24,265 nucleotides of DNA, from positions 1-24,265 of the forward strand of contig USHF01000003.1 of the NCBI GenBank assembly GCA_900554465.1, written 5' to 3'. The position numbers were made by a program, and so were the translations under genes. The notes below the pieces were generated by a model that saw only the letters and a program-made list of their open reading frames with translations, did not search any database and had not been told where the DNA came from. The stretch is from an uncultured Collinsella sp. GTDB lineage: Bacteria > Actinomycetota > Coriobacteriia > Coriobacteriales > Coriobacteriaceae. Shown here one piece after another: positions 1 to 7,981 of this stretch; the first letter of the stretch is position 1, and every line of letters starts with the position of its first letter.

Positions 1-1011
1 GCCAAGACAGCTCCTCAGTCTGCCGACGCCGCACGCCTGGCGGCAGCCGTCGAGGCCGCCAACGCCGCCGTAATCGAGGCTGCCCTGAATGGCCTGGGCA
101 AGCCTGGCATGGGTTGCACAGCCACTTGCGCCTATATCGAAAACGACACGCTCGCCATCGCCCACGTGGGTGACTCTCGCGCCTACCTGCTCCACGAGGG
201 CACGCTCATCCGCGTGACCCGCGACCACTCCTACGTGGAGGAGCTCGTGGACGCCGGCGAGATCACGGCAGATGAGGCTCGCGTCCACCCCAACCGTTCG
301 GTCATCACCCGCGCGCTGGGCTCGGACCCCGCTATGTATGCCGACCACTTCACTCTGCATATCGAGGAAGGCGACCGTCTGATCCTGTGCTCCGACGGCC
401 TTTCGAGCATGATTCTCGATAGCGATATCGAGAACATCGCCACGCAGTCCTCAACCGCGCAAATCTGCGTCGACAACCTAGTGGACGCGGCGCTTGCCGC
501 CGGCGGCCACGACAACGTGACCGTAGTAGTCGTTGACCTGGTTGACGATGGCGTTATGCGCGAGGCGCAACGCGTGCGTCGCCGCAACGTCACCATCGGC
601 GTCGTCTTAGGTCTCGTCTTGGTGCTGGCGGCTTCCATCTGGGCCTACACGGGTGTCACCGGCTCGTACTACCTGGGTACCTACCAGGGCAATGTCGCCG
701 TCTGGCGCGGCCTGCCCGGCAAGCCGCTCGGACTCAAGCTCCACTGGCTCGAAAGCGAAACCAGTATTAAGCTGTCCGACCTGCCCGAAGACACGCAAAA
801 CCGCCTCAAGGCGGGCATTCCGCAAACAAGTGTCGACGATGCGCAGGACACGATATCCAAGTACCGCCACCAGATCGACGAGGAGCAGACCCGCCAGGTG
901 ATCGACGCGCAAACGATTCGCGACAACACCAATCAGGGATCGACCTCCGAATCAGATTCCGAGAAAACCGCCGAACAGTCCGCCGAGGCCGAAGCCTCCG
1001 AAAAGAACTAG
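1..1011 (+). CDS. pstP: PP2C-family Ser/Thr protein phosphatase, 5'-truncated by window edge
   Basis: This is a metal-dependent PP2C (PPM) phosphatase that would reverse phosphorylation by the PknB-type kinase two genes downstream. The frame is open from base 1, so the start codon lies outside the window and the usual N-terminal DxGxxR-type motif is not visible. Family motifs seen in order are GMGCTAT, IAHVGDSRAYL (metal-binding Asp), TRDHSYVEELV, the HPNRSVITRALG block, LILCSDGLSSM and GGHDNVTVVVV. After the catalytic domain come an RRR stop-transfer signal, one membrane helix (VTIGVVLGLVLVLAASIWAY), an extracellular segment of about 100 residues and an acidic Ser/Glu tail. The catalytic domain should be cytoplasmic, as in actinobacterial PstP. 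The next gene starts 16 bases after the stop, so this is an operon. Family assignment is secure; the symbol is by analogy. Confidence 0.94.
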   Translation, partial: AKTAPQSADAARLAAAVEAANAAVIEAALNGLGKPGMGCTATCAYIENDTLAIAHVGDSRAYLLHEGTLIRVTRDHSYVEELVDAGEITADEARVHPNRSVITRALGSDPAMYADHFTLHIEEGDRLILCSDGLSSMILDSDIENIATQSSTAQICVDNLVDAALAAGGHDNVTVVVVDLVDDGVMREAQRVRRRNVTIGVVLGLVLVLAASIWAYTGVTGSYYLGTYQGNVAVWRGLPGKPLGLKLHWLESETSIKLSDLPEDTQNRLKAGIPQTSVDDAQDTISKYRHQIDEEQTRQVIDAQTIRDNTNQGSTSESDSEKTAEQSAEAEASEKN

Positions 1012-1027
1012 AAAGGGAGTGCCGCTT

Positions 1028-3898
1028 ATGAGTCGCCGCAACACCGAGCTGCTCTTGCTCATCGCCTCGGCGTTCCCCGTCATCCTGCTGTATGCGATGT
1101 ACGTCCTCACCGCGGGCGCTGCCATCTCCTTTGAGACGCTCGCCGTACCGATCGGCCTCTTTGCCGCCTTTGCCGCGGCCCACATTGCCGTGCGCATCTT
1201 GGCGCCCGGTGCCGACCCCGCCATCCTGCCCATTGTCTTTGTGCTTTCGGGCATCGGCATCACGTTCGTGACGCGTCTCGCCCCCGCTCTCGCCATCTCA
1301 CAGCTCATCATCCTGTTTGTCTCGGTGGCGCTCATGGTGGGAACGCTCGCGTTGGTTAAGAACCTCGACGTAGTCATGCGCTACAAGTACACCTTTGGCA
1401 TTATCGGCATCATTCTGCTGATGCTGCCTATCTTTATCGGCACCACGATCTCGGGCTCCAAGCTGTGGATTCGCATCGCGGGCTTTACCATCCAGCCCGG
1501 CGAGTTCGCCAAAGTCTTTATCGTGCTGTTCCTGGCCGGGTACCTGGCCGAGAACCGCGAGCTGCTCTCCATCTCCAACCGCAAGATCCTGGGCTTTAAG
1601 ATCCCTCGCCTGCGACTGCTGCTGCCGCTGTTTGCCGTGTGGGGTGTGTGCCTGCTCGTCGTCGTCTTCGAACGCGATCTGGGTTCGGCCGTGCTGTTCT
1701 ACACCATCTTCTTGCTGATGCTCTACGTTGCCACGGGACGATTCTCGTATGTCGTTATCGGCCTTGCGCTCTTAGCCGTTGGAGCCGTGGGCGCCTACAA
1801 GTTCCTGTCTCACGTTCAGGTGCGTTTCCAGGTTTGGGTCGATCCGTTTAAGGACGCCCAGGGCCAGGGCTACCAGATCGTCCAGTCGCTCTTCTCGCTT
1901 GCCGATGGCGGTCTGGTCGGTGTTGGTATCGGCAACGGCATGGCCAACAACATCCCTGTCGTCGAGTCCGACTTTATCTTCTCGGCCATCGGCGAGGAGA
2001 TGGGCCTTTTGGGCGGCGGCGCCGTGCTCATCCTGTTTATGCTCTTTGCCGTGCGTGGCCTCACCACGGCTGCCCGCGCTAAATCCGACCTCGCCGCCTT
2101 TAGTGCCACGGGCCTTACGGCCGCCATCAGCTTCCAGGCCTTTTTGATCGTGGGCGGCGTTACCCGCCTGATCCCGCTGACCGGCGTCACCCTGCCCTTT
2201 ATGAGCCAGGGCGGTTCCTCGCTGCTGGCAAGCTTTATCATCGTCGCGCTCCTGCTGCGCGCCGGTGACGAAGCGACCGGACGCGAGGCCGAGCTTACCG
2301 GCACCGGCACTATGGCCGCCATCACCGATGATCAGGTCGCATCTGCCGCCGCCCCGACGGGCACGCGCTTTGCCACCTCGTCTTCCTACGGCAGCGGCAG
2401 CCATTCCGTCGGCTCGCGCATGCGCCGTCGCCTGCTCGACACGCCTGAATCCGGTGTGCTCGGCCGCGTTGCGCTCGCCAACCGTCTAACCCGTGCGGTG
2501 CTCGCCTTTACGGCGCTATTCGCCATCCTTATCGGCAACCTCACCTATGTCCAGGTCATCAAGGCCAAGGACTATCAGGACATGCCGACCAACAACCACA
2601 CCATCGCCCGCTCCAAGTACATCCAGCGCGGTTCCATCATCACGTCCGACGGCGTGACGCTGGCCGAGTCGCTGCAGCAGGAGGACGGCACCTACGTACG
2701 CTCCTACCCCAACGGTAACCTGGCAGCGCACGTGGTTGGCTACGTGAGCCAGCAGTATGGCACCACCGCCATCGAGAGCGTCATGAACGACACACTCACC
2801 GGTTCTAAGGACTACTCCAGCTGGAACAACGCCATCGCGTCGCTCGCGGGCCAGACCCAGCCGGGCAACACCGCCAAGCTCACCATCGACTCGCGCATCC
2901 AGACGGCGGCCGAGCAGGCACTCAAGGGCTTTAAGGGCGCTGTAGTGGTCATCGACCCGCGTACCGGCGCGGTGCTCGCATGTGCCAGCTCGCCCACCTA
3001 CGACAACACCAACATCGACGCCCTGCTGCAGGCTGGCGGCGGCGAGGACGGCTCTATGTACAATCGCGCCATGGACGCGCTGTACACGCCGGGCTCCACG
3101 TTTAAGGTCGTTACGCTTTCCGCGGCACTCGAGACCGGCACCGCCAGCCTTACCAGCACCTACCAGGCGCCCGGCTCCATGGACATCGGCAACGCACCGG
3201 TCACCAACTATGCCAACGAGAGCTACGGCACCATCAGCCTGCAGCAGGCCTTTGCCGTGTCCTCCAACGTCGTCTTTGGCCAGGTGGCAAACGAAGTTGG
3301 CGCAAACACGCTCGTGCAGTTTGCCAACGCCTTTGGCTACGGCCAAAAGCTCGGCCAGGACCTGACCTCCGCGGCCTCCATCATGGCAGACCCGTCGCTC
3401 ATGACCGAGTGGGAGACCGCCTGGGCCGGCGCCGGCCAGCCTGTCGGCATGGACCACACGCCCGGCCCGCAGACCACCGTCATGCAAAACGCCGTGATTG
3501 CCGCCGCCATCGCTAACAGTGGCGTGGTCATGGACCCGTACTTTGTAGCCCAGGTACTCGCCCCGGACGGAACTGTGGTCAAGACCACGCAGTCCCGCTC
3601 GCTGGGTCAGGCCGTCAGCTCCGCCACGGCCGACCAGGTCAAGCAGGCCATGCTCGCCGTCGTCCAGTCCGGTACCGGCACCGATGCCCAGGTCCCCGGC
3701 GTCAAGGTCGCCGGCAAGACCGGCTCGGCCGAGATCGGCGGCACCAACGTCAACTCGATGTTCGTTGGCTTTGCACCTTACGATTCACCCACGGTCGCCA
3801 TCTCGGTGGCCTTGGAGGATTACGACAAACACGACGTCAAGGCGGCCAAGATTGCCGGCATCGTCCTGACCGCAGCGCTCGCCGCACAGGGAGCGTGA
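1028..3898 (+). CDS. SEDS (FtsW/RodA) glycosyltransferase fused to class B penicillin-binding transpeptidase
   Basis: One 956-residue polypeptide carries both peptidoglycan synthesis activities. Residues ~1-415 are a polytopic SEDS domain with GSKLWIRIAGFTIQPGEFAK, ERDLGSA (putative catalytic Asp ~217), FIFSAIGEEMGLLG and PFMSQGGSS. A hydrophilic linker (~415-485) leads to a single membrane helix (~490-510) and a PBP module with the transpeptidase triad STFK (Ser ~690), SSN (~745) and KTG (~897). All key residues are present. I chose ATG 1028 because AGGGAG at 1014-1019 is 8 bases upstream; the in-frame GTG at 1019 overlaps that Shine-Dalgarno. In most actinobacteria rodA/ftsW and pbpA are adjacent separate genes between pstP and pknA/pknB, so this is a gene fusion in the conserved position. 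Whether it serves elongation (RodA/PbpA) or division (FtsW/FtsI) cannot be told from sequence; the neighbourhood favours the first. Confidence 0.95.
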   Translation: MSRRNTELLLLIASAFPVILLYAMYVLTAGAAISFETLAVPIGLFAAFAAAHIAVRILAPGADPAILPIVFVLSGIGITFVTRLAPALAISQLIILFVSVALMVGTLALVKNLDVVMRYKYTFGIIGIILLMLPIFIGTTISGSKLWIRIAGFTIQPGEFAKVFIVLFLAGYLAENRELLSISNRKILGFKIPRLRLLLPLFAVWGVCLLVVVFERDLGSAVLFYTIFLLMLYVATGRFSYVVIGLALLAVGAVGAYKFLSHVQVRFQVWVDPFKDAQGQGYQIVQSLFSLADGGLVGVGIGNGMANNIPVVESDFIFSAIGEEMGLLGGGAVLILFMLFAVRGLTTAARAKSDLAAFSATGLTAAISFQAFLIVGGVTRLIPLTGVTLPFMSQGGSSLLASFIIVALLLRAGDEATGREAELTGTGTMAAITDDQVASAAAPTGTRFATSSSYGSGSHSVGSRMRRRLLDTPESGVLGRVALANRLTRAVLAFTALFAILIGNLTYVQVIKAKDYQDMPTNNHTIARSKYIQRGSIITSDGVTLAESLQQEDGTYVRSYPNGNLAAHVVGYVSQQYGTTAIESVMNDTLTGSKDYSSWNNAIASLAGQTQPGNTAKLTIDSRIQTAAEQALKGFKGAVVVIDPRTGAVLACASSPTYDNTNIDALLQAGGGEDGSMYNRAMDALYTPGSTFKVVTLSAALETGTASLTSTYQAPGSMDIGNAPVTNYANESYGTISLQQAFAVSSNVVFGQVANEVGANTLVQFANAFGYGQKLGQDLTSAASIMADPSLMTEWETAWAGAGQPVGMDHTPGPQTTVMQNAVIAAAIANSGVVMDPYFVAQVLAPDGTVVKTTQSRSLGQAVSSATADQVKQAMLAVVQSGTGTDAQVPGVKVAGKTGSAEIGGTNVNSMFVGFAPYDSPTVAISVALEDYDKHDVKAAKIAGIVLTAALAAQGA

Positions 3899-4030
3899 TG
3901 CCCATGATCGAATCGGTCACCCGAGGCGCGCCGCGGCCGAAGAGTTAGCGGCAACGCGCCACACGGCCCCAGCGGCCACATCGTAGGTACTACACACATC
4001 GTTGAGCGAATAGTTATGTTAGGAGCAGGA

Positions 4031-5992
4031 ATGGAACAGAGGGTCCTCGGGGGAAGATACCTCCTCAAGGATAAGGTGGGGACAGGCGGCATGGCGACCG
4101 TCTACCGTGCACAGGACCAGGTCCTCGACCGCACGGTTGCCGTCAAGATCATGCTACCGCAGTATGCTGGCGACGCAACCTTCGCCGCACGCTTTAAGCA
4201 GGAGGCCCAGGCAGCAGCCGGTCTCTCCTCCCCCTATATCGTGGGCGTCTACGATTGGGGCAAGGACGGCGACACCTATTACATCGTCATGGAGTACCTG
4301 CGCGGTACCGACCTTAAGAGCGGCATCAAGAGCCACGGCGCCCTCGACCCCAAGAAGGTCGCCCAGATCGGCTCGCAGATCAGCTCCGCGCTTTCGGTCG
4401 CTCACAAGCATGAGATCATCCACCGCGACATTAAGCCGCAGAACATCATGGTGCTGCCCGACGGCAACATCAAGGTGATGGACTTTGGCATCGCGCGCGC
4501 CAAGAACAGCCACCTCACGCAAGACAACAACGTGCTGGGAACCGCCCACTACGTCAGCCCCGAGCAGACCCGTGGTCAGGACCTCGGCCCCACCTCGGAT
4601 ATCTACTCGCTGGGCGTCGTGATGTATGAGTGCGCCACCGGCCGCGTTCCCTTTGACGGTGACGACGCTATCTCGGTCGCACTCAAGCAGGTCAACGAGC
4701 TGCCTATTCCACCGAGCCAGATCAACTCCGGTGTCGACGCCGACCTTGAGCGCATCATCCTCAAGTGCATGGAGAAGGACCCGGCAAACCGCTTCCAGAC
4801 CGCCGACGAGCTTCGTCAGGTGCTCAACAGCTACCTGTCGGGCCGTGCCGTAAACATCTCGGAGCCCACACGCATCATCGGTGCCCCCGGTGAGTTGGGC
4901 GCCACCAAGACTCGCGAGCTTTCCGATCAGACGCGCGCCATGGTGCGTCCCGTCTCGGGCGTGAGCGGCCAGAATACCGCCCGTAGCTCGGTTTCGGGCT
5001 CCACCGGCTCCTACGAGGTCGAAAAGCCCAAATCCAACAAGAACAAGATCATCGCCGCCGTGGTGGCGGCCGTTGCCGTCATCGGCATCGTGGTGGCCTT
5101 TGCCACAGGACTCTTTGGCGGCGAGCAGGTCACCGTTCCCGATGTACTGGGCAAGGACCAGCAGACTGCCGTCGAGCTGATCAAGGAAGCCGGCCTCGAG
5201 GTCGGCACCATCGACCAAAGCTACAACGACGATGTCGACGAGGGCAAGGTCGCCGAGCAGACGCCCAACGGCAACACCAAGAAGGCCAAGGGCACCAAGG
5301 TGAACCTGGTAATCTCCAAGGGCCCCAAGCCCTCCGAGAAGGTTGAAGTTCCCAAGCTTGTCGGCCTGACCAAGGACCAGGCAGAAGCCGCGCTGGCAAG
5401 CGTTGGCCTGAAGGGCAACGCCTCCGAGGAGGCCAACGAGGCCGATGAGGGCCAGGTCTTTGAGCAGGGCACCGAAGCCGGTAAGGAAGTCGCGAAGGGC
5501 ACGACCATCTCATACAAGGTCTCGAGCGGCCCGGATACCACGTCCGTCCCCGACCTAACCGACATGACCGAGGCCCAGGCGCGCAACGCCCTCGATATGG
5601 CAGGCTTTGGCGTCGACGTGAGCTACCAGGAGAACGACTCGGTTACCGAGGGCACCGTGATCAGCTGGAACCCCAGCGGTAAGCAGAAGCCCGGCGCCAC
5701 GATTACCGTCGTCATTGCCAAGAAGTCCGGCAAGGCCAGCGTTCCGGGTAACCTGTACGGCAAGAGCATCTCCGCCGCCGTCACCGCGCTCAACAACGCC
5801 GGGTTCTACAACATCGCGTTCTGCGACCAGAACGGCAACCCCGTGAGCGGCAACGAAAACGCCACCGTTACGGGCGTCTCCCCCACCGGTAAGCAGTCCA
5901 CCGACAACACGATCACGTTGACGGTTTCGATTTCTGGCTCTGGTTCGGGTTCAGGCACGAGCACGGGCGACGATTCCGGTACGACCAACTAG
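4031..5992 (+). CDS. pknB: PknB/PrkC-type transmembrane Ser/Thr kinase with four PASTA repeats
   Basis: This is a eukaryotic-like kinase (653 residues) that senses cell-wall fragments outside and phosphorylates growth and division proteins inside. The kinase domain (~10-270) has the glycine loop GTGGMATV, Lys39 in VAVKIM, HRDIKPQN (catalytic Asp133), DFG 151-153, and an activation segment ending in a GTAHYVSPEQ motif. A juxtamembrane stretch rich in Ser/Thr (possible autophosphorylation sites) precedes the membrane helix (~340-362). Four PASTA units follow, starting near VTVPDVLG, VEVPKLVG, SVPDLTDM and SVPGNLYG, then a Gly/Ser/Thr tail. ATG 4031 is preferred over ATG 4016 because AGGAG at 4021-4025 sits 5 bases before it. 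It lies 132 bases after the SEDS-PBP gene, a gap that holds only a 16-codon ORF beginning inside the previous stop. No separate pknA is present. Confidence 0.95.
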   Translation: MEQRVLGGRYLLKDKVGTGGMATVYRAQDQVLDRTVAVKIMLPQYAGDATFAARFKQEAQAAAGLSSPYIVGVYDWGKDGDTYYIVMEYLRGTDLKSGIKSHGALDPKKVAQIGSQISSALSVAHKHEIIHRDIKPQNIMVLPDGNIKVMDFGIARAKNSHLTQDNNVLGTAHYVSPEQTRGQDLGPTSDIYSLGVVMYECATGRVPFDGDDAISVALKQVNELPIPPSQINSGVDADLERIILKCMEKDPANRFQTADELRQVLNSYLSGRAVNISEPTRIIGAPGELGATKTRELSDQTRAMVRPVSGVSGQNTARSSVSGSTGSYEVEKPKSNKNKIIAAVVAAVAVIGIVVAFATGLFGGEQVTVPDVLGKDQQTAVELIKEAGLEVGTIDQSYNDDVDEGKVAEQTPNGNTKKAKGTKVNLVISKGPKPSEKVEVPKLVGLTKDQAEAALASVGLKGNASEEANEADEGQVFEQGTEAGKEVAKGTTISYKVSSGPDTTSVPDLTDMTEAQARNALDMAGFGVDVSYQENDSVTEGTVISWNPSGKQKPGATITVVIAKKSGKASVPGNLYGKSISAAVTALNNAGFYNIAFCDQNGNPVSGNENATVTGVSPTGKQSTDNTITLTVSISGSGSGSGTSTGDDSGTTN

Positions 5993-6044
5993 TCGCAACC
6001 CAACCGCTCATTACGGCTCTCGCCGCAAACATATTCGCTCACAG

Positions 6045-6082
6045 GCGCCCGCTTGCTCCCCCAGCAAGCGGGCGCTTCGTTT
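6045..6082 (+). terminator. Rho-independent terminator after the wall-growth operon
   Basis: A perfect 13-bp stem (6045-6057 with 6063-6075) has a CCCCC loop and is followed by TTCGTTTTT. It lies 53 bases after the kinase stop codon and closes the + strand operon. Confidence 0.93.
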
Positions 6083-6097
6083 TTGACATGGCATGAA

Positions 6098-6134
6098 CCA
6101 GAAGAGCCCGGCACCGTGGCGGTGTACCGGGCTC
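6098..6134 (-). terminator. Terminator for tRNA-Arg
   Basis: An 8-bp GAGCCCGG/CCGGGCTC stem (6104-6111 with 6127-6134), with more pairing possible inside the loop, begins 10 bases downstream of the tRNA 3' end on the - strand and is followed by TTCTGGTT. The U-tract is imperfect, so efficiency is uncertain. Confidence 0.6.
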
Positions 6135-6144
6135 GACAAATCTC

Positions 6145-6220
6145 TGGTGCCCCCGGGCGGATTCGAACCGTCGACACCCGCTTTAGGAGAGCGGTGCTCT
6201 ATCCCCTGAGCTACGGAGGC
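6145..6220 (-). tRNA. tRNA-Arg (anticodon CCU)
   Basis: Read on the - strand, the sequence folds into a full cloverleaf of 76 bases including an encoded CCA. The acceptor stem GCCTCCG pairs with CGGGGGC (one G-U). The D-arm region is TAGCTCAGGGGATAGAGCA, the anticodon stem is CCGCT/AGCGG with loop CTCCTAA giving anticodon CCU (reads AGG), and the T arm contains GGTTCGAATCC. The gene stands alone between the wall-growth operon and the motif array. Confidence 0.96.
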
Positions 6221-6300
6221 ATGCTGTACTAGTGTAGCAGATTTACGCCGCTGTAATGCAACGTATAGCCACTCTTCGAAGTTGCGGTGGAACAGCCCTC

Positions 6301-6500
6301 CGGAAAGTGCGTCCCACTATCCAGGCAAATTCTGGGTCAGACTTTCCCCATGAGACCTCGCTGGGAAACTGTGACCCAGAATTTCGGCTCGAAACGGGAC
6401 ACGGTTTCCCAAACGACCCCGTTCCGGAAACTACATCCCGGAATCGACGCTCGAACTGGGATGCACTTTCCCGATCGAGCCACATGGGAGACTGCGCCCC
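6301..6500. repeat. Array of seven alternating copies of a 15-bp GGGAAASTGYGWCCC motif
   Basis: Seven copies start at 6301, 6334, 6363, 6396, 6425, 6458 and 6486, in strictly alternating orientation (+ - + - + - +). Spacers alternate 18, 14, 18, 14, 18, 13 bases, giving a period of 61-62 bp per pair. Examples are GGGAAACTGTGACCC (6363-6377, +) and GGGACACGGTTTCCC (6396-6410, the reverse form). Neighbouring copies can pair; the longest case is 6330-6348 with 6363-6381 (17 of 19 matched, 14-base loop). The ORFs that cross the array have no ribosome binding site or recognisable product, so I treat the stretch 6221-6525 as non-coding. Confidence 0.85.
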
Positions 6501-6525
6501 ACTTTGAGGGGGCGCTCTTTAATGA

Positions 6526-6924
6526 CTACTTGCCTTTGTGGAAAAGGTTTTTGATAACGGAGGGGATGCTCTTGGCACCCTTGGCCGTCACATCGATAAA
6601 GTCGGGCGAACGAACGAGCTTGTCCTCGTCAATGTACTTACGCACCGCGCGAAGCGTTTCCTTGTCATTGCGCGTCGAAAACGTAAAGTGGCCATTCTCT
6701 TTGGTAAAGATGGCAAAACGCGTAATCTTCTTGGTGCCGCGCAAAACCTCGGCGGCAATATAGTCGACCTCGTCCCACGGGATTTGGATATAATCCTCGG
6801 GATTACGCTCGTTATAGTACTCAAACGCCTTATTGCCCACCATCACGTTACCGTGACTGGTAAGCCCCATCAGGCAGGTTGCCGGCGTTGCCAGATCGAC
6901 CGTGCTGTTCTGAGATTGCGCCAT
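6526..6924 (-). CDS. manO: DUF956 / ManO-like protein of mannose PTS operons
   Basis: This 132-residue soluble protein carries sequence typical of the DUF956 family (TCLMGLTSHGNVMVGNKAFEYYN, IQIPWDEVDYIAAEV, GHFTFSTRN). The family is found almost only next to mannose-type PTS genes, where a regulatory role has been proposed; the biochemical function is unknown. I start it at the ATG at 6924, preceded 10 bases upstream by GGAGGG; the longer reading from 6975 would run through the hairpin. It lies 120 bases downstream of the IID gene with a hairpin in the gap, so it may be expressed at a lower level than the transporter. Confidence 0.85.
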   Translation of the reverse strand: MAQSQNSTVDLATPATCLMGLTSHGNVMVGNKAFEYYNERNPEDYIQIPWDEVDYIAAEVLRGTKKITRFAIFTKENGHFTFSTRNDKETLRAVRKYIDEDKLVRSPDFIDVTAKGAKSIPSVIKNLFHKGK

Positions 6925-6945
6925 ACGCGCCTCGCCCTCCAATAA

Positions 6946-6988
6946 AAACAATCGGACCGCATCCAGTGTACCCACCGGGTGCGGTCCG
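6946..6988 (-). terminator. Hairpin with U-tract between PTS IID and manO
   Basis: On the - strand, 6977-6988 pairs with 6953-6964 (12 bp with one G-U, 12-base loop) and is followed by GATTGTTTTTATT. It can end transcription of the IIAB-IIC-IID genes, or pass some transcripts into manO. Confidence 0.7.
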
Positions 6989-7044
6989 TTTCAATGGCTC
7001 AAAAGCCCTTGCCTAGCAACTCTCGGTCTTAAGCCGAAGCGTGC

Positions 7045-7965
7045 TTACATGAAGCCGCAGACGCGACCGATGATGCCGACGGCGAAGAGAGCCAGGATGA
7101 TGACGATCGGGCTGACCTTCTTCTTGAGGAGCTTGCAGACCAGAAGGGTCAGGCACACGGCGGCAAGGCCGGGGATGAGCTGATCGAGGTTGGCCTGAAG
7201 CGTGGTGACCTTCACCGGGTCGAGTGCGTTGGCACCGACAGAGCTGTACATCGTCAATGCCTGCTTGATGCCCTCAGAACCGGCGGGCAGGTTGGCCCAG
7301 TCGATATAGGCGCCAGCGGACTGCGTGACCTTGGAGACGACCGGGGTGAAGGAGATGGACACCCAGCGCTCGACCAGGGCGCCGATGATGAACATACCCA
7401 GGATGGAAGCACCCTCGGTGACCTTGCCCATCAGACCGCCGGAGAGGTCCTTGGCGATGGAGGAGCCGACCTTATAGCCAAACTCCTGCGTATACCACTC
7501 GAAGGCGTAACGAATAATGTTCCACGCGAAGAAGAACAGCAGCGGACCGGCAATGCTGCCAGACAGAGCCAGGGAAGCACCCAGAGCACCCAAGATCGGG
7601 CGAAGGGTGAACCAGAAGGCGGGGTCGCCGACGCCGGCGAGCGGGCCCATCATACCGACCTTGACGCCCTGGATGGCGACGTCGTCAATCGGGGCACCGT
7701 TGGCGCGCTCCTCCTCGAGGGCGAGGGTAACGCCCATGACGGGGGAGGAAACATAGGGGTGCGTGTTATAGAACTCCAGGTGGCGCTTAAGCGCGGCAAT
7801 CTGGTCGTCCTTGCTGGTGTAGAGCTTCTTGATCGCAGGGATCATGGAGTAGCACCAGCCACCGTTCTGCATACGCTCGTAGTTCCACGAGCCCTGAAGG
7901 AACTGATGACGGAAGCAAACCTTCTGACGATCGGCCTTAGAAAGCTGAATCTTGTTCTCTGCCAT
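7045..7965 (-). CDS. manZ: PTS mannose/fructose/sorbose family transporter subunit IID
   Basis: This integral membrane subunit (306 residues) forms the sugar-translocating complex with IIC. Diagnostic sequence includes FRHQFLQGSWNYERMQNGGW near the N-terminus, HPYVSSPVMGVTLALEEERANG, and GVKVGMMGPLAGVGDPAFWFTLRPI, all strongly conserved in the ManZ family. C-terminal hydrophobic segments include the terminal LLVCKLLKKKVSPIVIILALFAVGIIGRV. The start is ATG 7965, with GGGAG 8 bases upstream; the in-frame Met at 7995 would overlap the IIC gene and lacks a binding site. The gap to IIC is 16 bases. Confidence 0.95.
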   Translation of the reverse strand: MAENKIQLSKADRQKVCFRHQFLQGSWNYERMQNGGWCYSMIPAIKKLYTSKDDQIAALKRHLEFYNTHPYVSSPVMGVTLALEEERANGAPIDDVAIQGVKVGMMGPLAGVGDPAFWFTLRPILGALGASLALSGSIAGPLLFFFAWNIIRYAFEWYTQEFGYKVGSSIAKDLSGGLMGKVTEGASILGMFIIGALVERWVSISFTPVVSKVTQSAGAYIDWANLPAGSEGIKQALTMYSSVGANALDPVKVTTLQANLDQLIPGLAAVCLTLLVCKLLKKKVSPIVIILALFAVGIIGRVCGFM

Positions 7966-7981
7966 ATGTATCACTCCCTTC

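Noticed and set aside
2516..3487. Long ORF (323 codons) antisense to the SEDS-PBP gene
   Set aside because: It lies opposite a gene with intact catalytic motifs; long antisense frames are expected from high-GC codon bias. The product resembles no family. The same applies to long antisense frames over pknB, clpB, the oxidoreductase and the PTS genes.
3898..3948. 16-codon ORF overlapping the SEDS-PBP stop codon, possible vestige of pknA
   Set aside because: Too short, no kinase similarity; nothing supports it as a gene remnant.
6301..6500. CRISPR array
   Set aside because: The repeats alternate in orientation and are degenerate, spacers are 13-18 bases, and no cas genes are near.
6243..6763. 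ORFs on both strands across the motif array next to tRNA-Arg
   Set aside because: No ribosome sites, different frames on both strands, and the translated text is just the alternating repeat.
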